Below, piece after piece: positions 43,445-54,408 of a DNA stretch of 64,000 nt. Position 1 is the stretch's first letter. Each line of letters opens with the position of its first letter. The notes below the pieces were generated by a model. It worked only from the letters and a program-made list of their open reading frames with translations, made no database searches and was not told the DNA's origin. Position numbers and translations under genes: made by a program. The stretch comes from Plenodomus lindquistii (taxonomy: Eukaryota; Ascomycota; Dothideomycetes; Pleosporales; Leptosphaeriaceae), in assembly GCA_025504975.1 (NCBI GenBank), contig JANUWI010000008.1:124001-188000 (forward strand), read 5' to 3'.

Positions 43445-44619
43445 GCTAGAGCAGGATGCGTGGCTTGCCGGTGGGGATGGCCCTCGGGGGGCTATAGTTT
43501 TGGGTTGAAGAGAGGCCTTGGGTATGCAATAGGAGATGGATTGGATCTAGAGGAGGTGATCATATCTCCTGTTTGATAAGAGAGGCCACGAAGCGCATAG
43601 CCCGATACCTTAATTGACATTTTCGTTTCTTGAAGCTGTTTGAGCTGCATCACGCCCGTGCCATCAATGTATTGATTCTGCCAACTCATTCTTCCCAACT
43701 TTGAAGCAGTCCACGCAAACATGGCGTCCGGCGTCAGCCGTCCCACATTCAACAGACAACCAATGTGCCGTGCCCACCGTGCCACCGACGCCGTCTCTCG
43801 TGTGTGCTCGACAGCCAATGATGATTTCGCCGCTGTGTGTTCATGCAGAACATCACACAGGTACCTGCTTGCGTCTCGGCCCAAAAGTCGAGGCTGGGCC
43901 TGCAAGGGTCCCGCCCAAGCTGCAGCACCAAAGGGCGGTCTGTTAGTGTCGTGCCTAGCAGCTTCACGACGATCATCCTGGCGTGAGAGCTCCACAAGTT
44001 CGCTCGGCACATCGTTCTTTTATTGAGATTGAAGGCCACCCCATCCGTGCTGAAGTCTCCAAGTCGGTGTGTTCCCGTTGCACACGTCCCTTCTCCCCGC
44101 ACCAGATCGAGGCCAAGTTAGACGACACCTTGACGACACCTTCAGCTAAAGGTAGGTTTGCAGATCGACGACTCTCGCGACGGAACGATTAGGCCCAAGG
44201 CGAGTAGAAAGTGGCGACTGGCAAGGAGCAGGCTGGCTAGACGTTGCTTGAAGCCCAATTCGACCCACTCTTGACCGGACGACGTGTGCGACCAGGCCTT
44301 AGGAGTCATATCTACGGTGCGCTGCGCTGTTAGGCTTGCTTCCTCTACACACTCACACACACAACAGCACGAATAGCTTTGCGCCAACACACCCCTCGAC
44401 GGCGCTGAAGAGCTTTTATACCTGCGAATGCGCTGGGCATCACGATATACACACACGCACCGCATCCCCGCCTCCACGACTCGCGCGCACGCATCTCGAG
44501 ATCCCACAGCATACAAGCCACCCCTTTCAAGCGCTCTAGTTCCCAAACCCACGCTTGACAGCTCCCACGCGTCCTACAACACATCTTATCTCTACCCCAC
44601 ACCCACCGCAACCGCCACC
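43445..44619. other. Intergenic, promoter of one-TM gene
   Basis: 1.2 kb between two plus-strand genes. It contains CA-rich runs near 44345-44365 and 44449-44465. Open frames on both strands have no supporting features. Confidence 0.45.
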
Positions 44620-45216
44620 ATGGGCTCCAACAGCTGGAACCCCTTCGCCTCCCCCTCGTCGCGTCGCAACTCGCCCACGCGCCGCAGCGGCTACGCCCGC
44701 TCCTACGCCGGGTCCTCGTACAGCGGCACCTCGCGCCACCACAGCTCGACATCGCGGTACAAGCGGTCCCCCCGCGACGGCTACCTAACGCACCTGTACA
44801 AGAAATTCCAGCACTTTCTGCGAGAAATCTGGCGCTATGCGCAGCGGCACCCGTACAAGGTCTTCTTCGCCGTCATCATGCCGCTCGTCAGCGGCGGCGT
44901 GTTGCATAAACTAGCAAAGCAGTTTGGCATCACATTGCCTGATTTCGGGGGCGGCAGGGCAAACACAACGTCCACGTCAAGAGGCAGATATGCGGGCTCC
45001 GGCCACTCGAATACGTACTACGACAACCCCAACTACAGCACCGGCGCTGGGGGCTACTACGGCAGCTCCGGCTACGACTCGTATTCTGCGCCGCGGGGCC
45101 AGGCCAACGGCGGCGGAGGCATGATGAGCGGACTCGGCAACATTGATATGCAGAGCGTGGCGGGAGGTATCGGTGGACTAGCTAACTTGGCGAGTATGGC
45201 GTCCAAGTTCATGTAA
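44620..45216 (+). CDS. Conserved fungal single-TM protein of unknown function
   Basis: 198 aa from the ATG at 44620, which lies in an ideal GCCACCATGG context; the frame is open upstream but that part is leader-like. The N terminus is Ser/Arg/Tyr-rich (MGSNSWNPFASPSSRRNSPT). A basic amphipathic stretch (LYKKFQHFLREIWRYAQRHP) leads into one hydrophobic segment at about 90-110 (VFFAVIMPLVSGGVLHKL). The C-terminal half is Gly/Tyr/Ser-rich and ends with a mildly hydrophobic segment (VAGGIGGLANLASMASKFM). No signal peptide. It may be a tail-embedded membrane protein; no family name can be given. Confidence 0.75.
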   Translation: MGSNSWNPFASPSSRRNSPTRRSGYARSYAGSSYSGTSRHHSSTSRYKRSPRDGYLTHLYKKFQHFLREIWRYAQRHPYKVFFAVIMPLVSGGVLHKLAKQFGITLPDFGGGRANTTSTSRGRYAGSGHSNTYYDNPNYSTGAGGYYGSSGYDSYSAPRGQANGGGGMMSGLGNIDMQSVAGGIGGLANLASMASKFM

Positions 45217-45692
45217 ACGATGAGGGGCAGAAAGGTGACTTTTAGTGTTAGGAACGGCGGAGAATGTAGTAACGATTGTGAGAGTTGCTGGGAACTTGAC
45301 AAGCTGGGGTCGTGGCGGGATGGGTGGTTGGTGACAATCACAGAGCCCGGGGCAGGGAGAGTGGGATGGAATGAGGTATGGCGAGGTGGCAAGACCTAGG
45401 GAGAAAAGTTGGAGTTTGGTGGCAGAGACGGGGCGGACCATGGCATGAGCTACAGTGTTGCGTACGCTGTTCTTGGCTTCGTTTGGCTATGAGTGAGCTT
45501 TATTTGCGCGGGTTCACTTGTATATTGTTTTCTTGGACTCTCTTTCAGTACAGTTTTGAGCTTCTGACTTACGATTAGAGATATCCCCCCGCCTGCTTCT
45601 GAGAGGTTGGTCCTCAGAAGTGGCATGGCGTTTCGAGTGGTTTTGGTTTGGTTTGGTTTCAGTATATAGCTGTCAGCCCTTGACAGAGTGAG

Positions 45693-45730
<38 letters not shown>

Positions 45731-45876
45731 AAAATGGTTGTTCCTATCTAGATCCAAGTAGTAAAGTAATCGTGAACCGTCCATCGTGAAGCCTCATTAG
45801 GGTATCTCATTCATACACCCATTCCCAACCCAACCCGTCCCATCCTCGCTGCCATGAACCTACCCACGACCAATAC
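45217..45876. other. 3'-3' intergenic spacer
   Basis: 660 bp between convergent genes. It contains a TTGGTTTGGTTTGG run near 45644-45658 and the (GA)n tract. No gene seen. Confidence 0.5.
45695..45728 (+). repeat. (AG)n dinucleotide microsatellite
   Basis: About 17 copies of AG in the spacer between the one-TM gene and the J-domain gene. Confidence 0.9.
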
Positions 45877-46754
45877 CTAGCCCGACACAACATTAGCAAA
45901 CACCTTTGCCGCAAGCCCACTCAACAACCTCGCCTTATCCGCCTGCGGCATCTCCTGAAACACACTATACACACTCTTCCCCTTCGTATCCCTCACAGCC
46001 CCCAACCTATTCCCCGCCACCGCCCCCGCAACCATCCCCGGGAAATTCGCAACAATAAACCCCATAGCCCCACCACTCAAACCTCCAACCACCGACCAGA
46101 ATTTCCCCGTAGGACTCGCATCCTTATCCGCCATCCCCTCCTCCCGCAACATCTCCTCGAATATCCCGCCAAACTGCTCGTCGCTAAACTTGTTGTGGCT
46201 CTCCTCCGTCGTGCCAGCAGGCGCGCTGCCAAAGCCAAATGCCGACCAGGGGAATCCCCCTGCGAATCCGCCGCCGCCACCAGCGGCATTTGGAATCTCC
46301 TCGTCAAATTCGGAGTCGGGGGTCGCGGTACTGCCGGTGAAGCTGTTGTATGTGCGGGCGGCGTCGTAGTCGCGGCGGCGTGTGGTGTCGGAGAGGGTGT
46401 AGTATGCGTCGTTGATTTGCTGGAAGCGTTTTGTACGGGCGGCGCGTTCGGGGGAGTCGGAGGGGACGCGGTCGGGGTGGTGTTTTAGCGCTGCTCTGTT
46501 GGTTGTGTTAGAAACGTGGTTCGGGTGGCGGATGGAGGGGAGGGCTGGGGTAGTATCAGGGGCGTACTTTTTGTAGGCATCGCGGATTTGCTGTGGGCTG
46601 GCTTTGGAGTCGACTTCGAGGACCTTGTCTGTGTGTGTAGATTAACATTTGTGATGCGATTGCTGGCTGGGGCAGCGTACAGTAGTCTGCTGGGGGCGCT
46701 GTGGCATGTTAGCTGGGGCACAATTGAGGAGTAAATCCATGACTGCATACCCAT
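45877..46754 (-). CDS. J-domain (DnaJ class C-like) co-chaperone
   Basis: Four exons on the minus strand: 46754-46751 (ATG plus one base), 46698-46681, 46628-46568 and 46495-45877, giving 233 aa. Donors are GTATGC, GTACGC and GTACGC. The protein starts MAPPADYYKVLEVDSKASPQ; the J domain covers residues 5-72 with HPD at 34-36 and RFQQINDAYYTLSD in helix III. A Gly-rich linker follows, then a C-terminal region with a weakly hydrophobic segment (GGLSGGAMGFIVANFPGMVA). No zinc finger or substrate-binding domain, so class C. It should stimulate an Hsp70 ATPase; location unknown. The four-base first coding exon and 18-nt second exon make automatic prediction likely to fail at the 5' end. Confidence 0.85.
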
Positions 46755-47224
46755 ATTGAAGGTTGATGTATGGCTCGGGGATTATATCAGGGAGGTTTGC
46801 GTATTCAAGGGTAGCTGGAGTCGGATACAGAGTATATCTAGGAAGAAACTTGTGGTGACATGGCGGGTTTGCGACCTGGACGCGGCTGATTGGGCGATGA
46901 CGTACACGCGAGCTATCGCCAATGTGGCTTCACGTTTGCACGTGAATCTTTACGACAGACTCACACTGGTGTTGGTCCTGTAACTGGATACCGCTTACAA
47001 AGAGTGAAGCGTAGTAGGTGATTGAATTCTATGCAACGTAGTTTTGCTGCAGCTCCTTATTCTCGAATTGGGCCTCCTCGAGGTCCTTCTACGAAGCTTA
47101 CATAGGGCTCCAGCGTAAGCGACTACCTACAGCAAGATCACCAATAGCTTATTCGTTTCAATCACGCTCTGATACGATCATGTAGTAGACAGAAACGCAA
47201 TACTATATCGCAATCACACTCGAA
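46755..47224. other. Intergenic, promoter of J-domain gene
   Basis: 470 bp between two minus-strand genes. Nothing beyond presumed promoter and 3' UTR. Confidence 0.5.
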
Positions 47225-49867
47225 TCATGCAGCCGTCAACACGATGCTGCCCCCAACCAATCCACTCGCCTTTGCCTCCACAACAATCTCCCCCTTCGCA
47301 CCAGCCTCACTTCTCACAATCGCAAGCGCAAGTCCACTAAACGCCTTGCGACTCGTAGAAGGAAATGGCGTAGTATCTGTCGGATCCCCATTGTCCGTGC
47401 TAACAATATCACCCGGCCCAGACGCAATCGAGAAATCAATGGTGTTGTTTGCTTGCGGTACCGGATTTCCAGCCTCATCCACAACCGCAACAGTGATGAA
47501 AGAAAGATCGTAGCCATCGCCAGAGATGCTGGTACGATCAGCCGTGACGTTGAGAGACGCAGCCATACCAGCCGTCTGGTGCGATGCAGTCGCCCACTCC
47601 GCACCATCTCTGTATGCTACAACGCGAACAGATCCCGGGGTGTACGTTGCATTATCCCAACGAAGTCTGTAGTCGTATTGACCCTTTTTCTTACGGCCTA
47701 GACTTACATCATTGACGAAGACTTCAGCCTCATCCCCAGATGTGAAGACATGGATTGGCGTCACCTGCCCTACACGATCTGGCCAGCTCCAGTGGGGCAA
47801 TAGATGTGCCATGGGAAGATCCGGACGCCAGCGCGATTGATACAAATAGTACCTATCCTTCTTGAAGCCAGCGAGATCAATGATGCCAAAGTACGAACTA
47901 CGACTCGAGTTGTCGTACGGCGTCGGCTCGCCGATGTAATCCCATCCTGTCCATACGAACTCACCAGCAACATATGGATGTCTGTCTTGAGCCGCGAAGA
48001 CCTTATCTGGTGAAGCGGCCCAGCTGGGTGCGTATAAGTCGTACGCGCTCACGTAATTGTTTACATCATCGGCGCCGTCACCTGGAGCGCCGCCGACTAC
48101 CGCGCTATTGTTTCTGGTAACGGGGAAGAGGTAAGTACCGCGCGAACTGAGCGTTGATGCTGACTCGGTGCTCCAGATCATCTTGTTGGGGAATGCAGAT
48201 TTGAAGCCAGGGAACGTGCTGGTGTATGAGTTTCCTCTACCTTCTCCTTGGTAGTTTAGACCGATGATGTCGATGACATTGGCTAATCCAGTGGAAGGAC
48301 CGGCGTTGTTCATCCCTACCGTCACCAACCTGGTGGAGTCTTCTTCATGTGTAATATCTTGTAGCATCCTTCCGGTCGCAGTTCCGGTCGAATTTGACTG
48401 TTCGGCCAACTCATTACCGATACTCCATGAGATGATAGATGGATGATTGCGATCACGACGCAGCCAGGATCGCAGATCAGGCTCGTGCCACTCGGGGAAG
48501 ATACGATGGAAGTCGTTATCGACCTTTGCGTAGTTCCACGTGTCGAAGATCTCATCCATGACCAAAAGCCCCATTCTATCGGCTAGGTCAAGATACTCTG
48601 GTGCGGGTGGATTGTGGGATGTCCTGAGTGCGTTGTTGCCCATCTCTTGGAGCATTTCGATCTGGCGTTCGGCTGCTCTGGTGTTGAATGCGGCTCCTAG
48701 AGAGCCAAGGTCGTGATGATTGCAGGAGCCTTGGATACGAACAGGCTCTCCGTTGATATGAACCCCTGTGTCGGCATCATATACCACCGAGCGAATGCCA
48801 AAGGGAGTCTCGTAGGTATCTATTGCGGTACCGTTGGTCGAAAGTGTGGTAATGATCACATACTCATTAGGCTTTTGAGTAGGCGGAGGTCCCCATAATT
48901 TAGGATTGGAAATTGTGACGGTGCCATTAAGGCTTTTCTTGGTAGTTCCAGATACGAGAACACTTCCTGCTGGGAATTTGGCAACTGCACTGCCCGTCGC
49001 TTTTCTGCTGGCAGCCTCCAGCTCGAAAACTTCGGATGACACCTCGACCACCTGGGAGCTGTTACCCTTGTGCTCCACATCAACGACTAAATGAACTACG
49101 GCCGCGTCTGCAGAAACATTAGGCGTAGTAACATAAGTTCCATAATGGCCAACATGCACAGGATCGACCGTAACAAGCCAGACATTACGGTAGATGCCAG
49201 CGCCAGGGTACCAGCGTGATGAATCTAGGGCATTATCGAGGCGAATGGCAAGAATGTTTTCACCAGCCTTCGCATACGGAGTAAGATCCAGACGAAACGA
49301 ATTGTAACCAAACGGCCAACCGCCAACAAGTTGGCCATTCAGCCATACTGCAGCGTACGCCATGGCACCATCGACATCCAGGAAGATCGTCCTACCAGTC
49401 TCAAAGAGCGCAGAGTCGAGTGAAAGCGTCTTGCGGTACCATCCCACACCATTGATGGGTAGACGGCCCAAACCTCCCTCCACCCCAGGGGCGTCGAATG
49501 TTCCTGAGATGGCCCAGTCATGGGGTAGGTTGACTTGTGTCCAAGTCATATCATCGAAACTGGATTGAACGTAGCTAACATTGGCGCCTGGGGATGGGCC
49601 AACAGGCCGCTCGTACTTTGGTTGCAGAAGGAATTCGTTTGCTGCCGGCAGAATCCATGGTTTTAGTGAATCGTAGCTTAGTGAGTCGGGGTTCGAAGTG
49701 AAGCGTGAGAAGCGCCAGTTTGCGTTGAGAGAGGTGCGTGAACGACCTGCTGCTATATCTCGGGATCTTCGGATTGCGTGCGCTGTTGCGGTGTTCAGAT
49801 GCAGTGACATCAACAAGGCGAAGAGTAGGGGGCTGATCATGCTGAATCTCAGATGATGCAATGACAT
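47225..49867 (-). CDS. Secreted glycoside hydrolase family 2 (beta-galactosidase/glucuronidase-like)
   Basis: 880 aa, single exon. An N-terminal signal peptide (hydrophobic core ISPLLFALLMSLHLNTATAHA) predicts secretion. Domain order follows GH2: a sugar-binding jelly roll (about 45-235, with NLPHDWAISG and WYPGAGIYRNVWL), an immunoglobulin-like domain, then the TIM barrel (about 365-680) with HHDLGSLGAAFN, ALRTSHNPP and the catalytic residues E486 in SIGNELAEQ (acid/base) and E568 in MIWSTESA (nucleophile). Two C-terminal Ig-like modules follow, resembling DUF4982 and a bacterial-style Ig domain. It is likely an exo-acting glycosidase on plant or microbial polysaccharide side chains; the exact substrate cannot be read. 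The architecture is also common in Bacteroidetes. Several NxS/T sequons fit an extracellular protein. No sugar cluster flanks it. Confidence 0.9.
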   Translation of the reverse strand: MSLHHLRFSMISPLLFALLMSLHLNTATAHAIRRSRDIAAGRSRTSLNANWRFSRFTSNPDSLSYDSLKPWILPAANEFLLQPKYERPVGPSPGANVSYVQSSFDDMTWTQVNLPHDWAISGTFDAPGVEGGLGRLPINGVGWYRKTLSLDSALFETGRTIFLDVDGAMAYAAVWLNGQLVGGWPFGYNSFRLDLTPYAKAGENILAIRLDNALDSSRWYPGAGIYRNVWLVTVDPVHVGHYGTYVTTPNVSADAAVVHLVVDVEHKGNSSQVVEVSSEVFELEAASRKATGSAVAKFPAGSVLVSGTTKKSLNGTVTISNPKLWGPPPTQKPNEYVIITTLSTNGTAIDTYETPFGIRSVVYDADTGVHINGEPVRIQGSCNHHDLGSLGAAFNTRAAERQIEMLQEMGNNALRTSHNPPAPEYLDLADRMGLLVMDEIFDTWNYAKVDNDFHRIFPEWHEPDLRSWLRRDRNHPSIISWSIGNELAEQSNSTGTATGRMLQDITHEEDSTRLVTVGMNNAGPSTGLANVIDIIGLNYQGEGRGNSYTSTFPGFKSAFPNKMIWSTESASTLSSRGTYLFPVTRNNSAVVGGAPGDGADDVNNYVSAYDLYAPSWAASPDKVFAAQDRHPYVAGEFVWTGWDYIGEPTPYDNSSRSSYFGIIDLAGFKKDRYYLYQSRWRPDLPMAHLLPHWSWPDRVGQVTPIHVFTSGDEAEVFVNDVSLGRKKKGQYDYRLRWDNATYTPGSVRVVAYRDGAEWATASHQTAGMAASLNVTADRTSISGDGYDLSFITVAVVDEAGNPVPQANNTIDFSIASGPGDIVSTDNGDPTDTTPFPSTSRKAFSGLALAIVRSEAGAKGEIVVEAKASGLVGGSIVLTAA

Positions 49868-50966
49868 CTTGAGAGTTCCGACTGACGAAGTTGAACAGGC
49901 GTTCCACGGGGAGTCTTCATCGACTCAAGTATTGAATATGTACGCTTCTACAGACGATGCAGCTGGTACAATTATAATGTACTCCATCATTGTCTACCAG
50001 CATCTTTTTAGCACTTCTGATCAGTGTACCTCGGGCCATTGCTCCCCGCTCGCAAAGTGACTTCCCACGCACATCGGAGACTTTGCTACCAGCGTCAACA
50101 CTCGCAGCACAATTGTGCCGCCGCCCATTGCTACGCCGTCGTCGAGACTAACCGCTTAGGGTAATTTGTGGATGCTATAAGACTGCTCCTAATATGCAGA
50201 GTGCGGGGAGGCTTGCTTGGCTTCGCTTGGTAACTCAACGGTGGTAGGGATGCTCGATGATCATTGATTGTGATTGCGCGGTAGGAGAGCCTCATCCAGA
50301 AACTGATCCGATGCTATACATCACAGGTGCATAAGAATTGCTATGCGACGGATGACGACAGCAGGTGTTAAAAAGTGAAAATGACTCTGAAAGACTACAG
50401 TAGGGTCGCCCATTGCTCGATCAGAAGATACAAGGAGTAAGGGAATGAGATCTTGAAGCTCTAGTCCATCGAGAACTGTTAGGTCCCACAGCATGAGCTC
50501 AGTGTAGACTGGTTTCTGGGAGCAAACCAGATAAGAACTCGCGAATTTTCTTGTCAATGTTGCTCGCAAAAGTGAATAAAATTTGATATACGAGCAGTTA
50601 GTACACTGAAAGACCGTGAACAACTGAATCAGTAACATCAGGCCGCGAGGCATGGTGTGAGCCATACAACGCGAGCTTTCAGTGTTTCCACGAGACCCAT
50701 GCATTGTCAATGGTTGTATGGACCTTGCATCAGGTGATTATCGCTGCATGGCGGGAAAAGAATGACGAAACTCCCTGAAGATCTAGCAGATGCCCAAGCA
50801 GTATCGTCTGCGTCGGGGTCACCTTAATAATTGACAGATTGTGATTTGGGCTATACGATCAGACACCTTGCTCCTTCTACAAAACCTGTCCAACCCCCAT
50901 TGTTGCATCCTTTATGTCCTCGTTCTTCGCCAGGATTTCATCGCCAACGCTGGCATCACTGCCCAC
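49868..50966. other. Intergenic, promoter of GH2 gene
   Basis: 1.1 kb between two minus-strand genes. No gene seen. It presumably contains the GH2 promoter and the 3' UTR of the multi-TM gene. Confidence 0.45.
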
Positions 50967-53270
50967 TTAATTATCATCAATTCCCATGACTGGTCTCGCC
51001 GTAGCAGCAGGCTGCTTCTCTATATCTTGCGAATTGTCCTCAAGCACTTCACCACTTAACAACTGAGGATTCATGAGCCTCGGGTGCTTCTTGTCCCTAA
51101 CATCCAGCACACCCAGCACATCTCCACAATCAGTCACAGGAATAGCATCTTGTGCACCCGACCAAGCACCGAGCCCCAGCGCTTCATTAGCAAGACGCTG
51201 AAGCTGAAGAGGGGAACCAGAGTTCCATTCCCCCTGTGCGTAGGTGATGGGCGAAGTATCGCTTTTTCCATGGGTCCTGAGCCAGTCGATGGCGTACGCA
51301 ACATTCTCGATAAAGAAGCCGAAGAGTATGAATGCGCCACCAAGACACAGGACGATGCAGAGGCCCAGCACGCTAAATGAGTAGTGGCCAGGGCTTCTGA
51401 TCATTTGCCTGCCACAGACTGCCTGGTATGCTGCGGCAGGTGCACAGCCGGCGATGATGTCACCGTTGATATTGTAGTCGGCGTCTCTCTCCCAAAGCAG
51501 ATCGCCAGTCGCAGTCTCAACCAGAGCAGCTTGTAGTGACGCAAGATTTGCTTGGAAGATGAATTCCATCTCTGTCTGCCATCGGTCATCTGGGATGTGA
51601 TCTGCCTGTACAGGACCTTCGATCGAGTATTGTGTTTGTAGTGTGGGCAGGCCTGGGAGCCTATAAAACATGTCTGGATCGAAGACCTCCTCTGCGGCCA
51701 GAAACCTGAGAGCCCCTTGGACCTGCGCACGCTCGTTGTCGTTGGTCCAAATCGTCGCTAAAGATTCGTGAAGTAGTACTTCTTGGAAGGACGAGACGCA
51801 TTTTGATCCAGCAGGCAGTCTCGGATTGCAGATGTAGGTATGTGTAGCGCAACCCACAGGGCTGGCAGGCTCGTCGGCGATGTAGAAGTCGTTCTGCTCT
51901 TCAGAACCCGTGTATTGATTCAACGGCATTGATGCCGCAAACCAGGGGTCTTTGTTAGGTTCACCGACCGCAGGATAGAGAATACCTGATGCGTCTAGAA
52001 AAAGCATGGAGCTTTGAGCTTCCGGAAAGCCTCGCGAGAGAAGCAGAGGTCTGAAATTTTCCACATTGGGACGTTCTGATACTACACTACATGTATGTGA
52101 GTGGGTGTTGAGATGGTGGGGAGTGCTGTAGACCTACCCATATTTGTAGCCAACTAGTAATTAGCGCTTTGAACTATCAAGCCTGCCTTCTTTGGTGATG
52201 TTGTAAAGCGGCACTTGCCAAGTGAAGAACGTGTCTGCTTCAAGCGCTGGCTGTGGCTCTGTTGCGTTCTCAGGACCTTGATAGTAGTACTGAATTACTT
52301 CCCTCTCTTCCCTTGTGGTGGTACTCTTGAAGCCTTCGGTGGCAAGTGGTGCACACTGTCGCAATTGACGAAGGTGAAACTTGGGACCGCCGTTGACTGA
52401 GAGCAGAGGCGGAACGTCAGCAAAGATTTCTTCTAGTCGGAGTTGACGAGATTAATCACATACTACCAAGATCTGTGTCGCTCATGAGGTATCCCATGTC
52501 CAAGATGAGATTGCTGGTACTGGACTTGCATAGCGCCTGGTCGAATGGACACGCTCCACCTCCTTGCTTTGTGTATGGCAGGGTGCCTTTGACATAGGTG
52601 CGACACTTCTCGGATCGAGCGTCGGTACCATAACATTGAAGGGCATAGGTTAGATACTCGGTGTACTTCTTGAAACGATAGATATTGAGTGGCGCTTGTG
52701 CGTAGCCGCTCGCTCCCACAGCATAGTCATCGTACTCTGGTACAAGTGTTCCACATTGCCGACCAGTCAGCAAGACCTCTCTAGTAGATATTGACGTGAC
52801 GTGAGACGATAGTATACCTAGGGAGATGTCAGCGGGGTATTTCCTCAAAGACCTATGTGGCAGCTACCAGCAGCGGTGAAAGCAAGGGACAGCACAACCG
52901 ACAGGCCTATGACTGGTGCAAGTCTGACAGCGCTGCGTCTTGCACGGGAGCCTTTCTATGCTAAACTGGCTTGGAACAGTTCCCATGCTCCTGAGTGTGC
53001 CGAACCGGAGTTGCGTAGGACGACTTGGCGTTGGTGATACAAGCCGTCTGGACCGCTGCTTGATGAGAAATTGTGATGCAGTAAGAAGCGTACAATGTTC
53101 CAACAGCCTGAACCAGCGAGACCCACGTAGAGGGCGAGAAAGGCAATCAGTACTGCTCCTGCTTGGCGATTAAGTGTAAGTGTGGCGCCATAAATGGAAC
53201 CACGGGCACGGTGAGTCCATAATCCCGTGTACACATCGTAATCTGACGATTGCTCAAATAGTCGACTCAT
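50967..53270 (-). pseudogene. Multi-TM fungal membrane protein gene with two in-frame stops
   Basis: Four exons assemble in one frame: 53270-52868, 52817-52467, 52396-52138 and 52086-50967 (711 codons). Donors are GTAGCT, GTAGTA and GTAGGT. The product would have an N-terminal TM (AVLIAFLALYVGLAGSGCW), a second TM (VIGLSVVLSLAFTAAG), a large Cys-containing ectodomain and a C-terminal TM (VLGLCIVLCLGGAFILFGFF). It resembles large ascomycete families of unknown function. Two stops interrupt it: TAG at 52958-52956, where a Trp would fit, and TAA at 52163-52161. No intron of workable length removes either. Coding sequence before, between and after is otherwise intact, with no frameshift. Both stops fit single C:G-to-T:A changes. 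It could instead be several short proteins, read through, or affected by sequence error. Confidence 0.65.
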
Positions 53271-54408
53271 AGCTTCTGGGTCGAGTAAAGGATAAAGAGG
53301 TTCAAGCCTGCCAACAGCGAGGCATTCTGCGTCTTATGTGACGATAGCACTTCAGCTCAGTGTGATGGAGGTTATGCAAACCACGGAGCGTGCATGATCC
53401 AGCCTCGTTAGTCCATTCAGCCCTACATGCTCCATTGGTCAAACCCCAAAGCTTGCCATATTGGAGATACTAGGGGCTTCGAGCTGCGTAGCCAGGATAC
53501 ATGAAGTTCAGAATCGAGTTGCGGTGTGTAGCATCAATCAAGCTCCGAACAATTTGCGTAATAGAAGAGAAAAGGAGCAGATTGCAGTTGAGCGGTATGA
53601 ATGAAAGGTGGAATACGACGCCTCGATCCATTCTGATGCTTGGGAAATCAACCCTGGATATTCTGCAAACGCCTCTGGTTGCCACATTGGTCGCATAGCT
53701 GTGAAGATGTGCGCTGGTCATCTTGGCACTTGTTGTGCAAAGAGCGCAGGCCCTTTGGATCTGCCTACTGAGTCCCGATCTCGGAATGGAAGCTGGCTAT
53801 CAGCAGCAAGTAGAATGATGCTTGACAGTCGTTGTCAGATAAGAGCAGCCTTGCTACGCGATACTTGGTTTTGGGGGGTTTGTGGTTGACCAAGAGGAGA
53901 GGCTTCACGGGAAGGGTAGCGGGGGCGGCTCGTAGCGTGCAAGAGCACAGACGCTGGGTGCTCAGCTCAATCGAGCGGAGACGGAACACGACAAACCTAG
54001 AACCATGCGAGGCCTCCTTGTCATGATTAACCGCAAATCACCACTCCAATGAGTTCTTCTCGGGGTTGTGTACGTTTGACAAAGACAGCATGGTCCCCAG
54101 AACCACTACCCCCACTAGTTGCCGCAGACCCACCTTCCCGCTCAGGAAATACGGCAGGGAGTGACATCACGACTACTATTCGTGCCTGCAATATGCAGGC
54201 CCTATGGCTGCATACGGAACGCTACACTGGATTTTGATAGCTTTGTAGACACAAAAGTTCTGGTATGTCCTTTTCATCCAATCTTCTCTGCCACACGCGT
54301 GCTGCAATTCATCACTCCAGTCGTCGCCAATTGCTCACAGCACCTCGCAGTCTACTACATACAGCCCTCATCAACCACCCCTCAATCCATACTACCCCGC
54401 CATATACA
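53271..54408. other. Divergent intergenic region
   Basis: 1.1 kb between the start of the disrupted membrane-protein gene and the aldo/keto reductase start. No other gene. From 54265 an ATG-initiated in-frame extension of the reductase lies at the right end. Confidence 0.45.
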
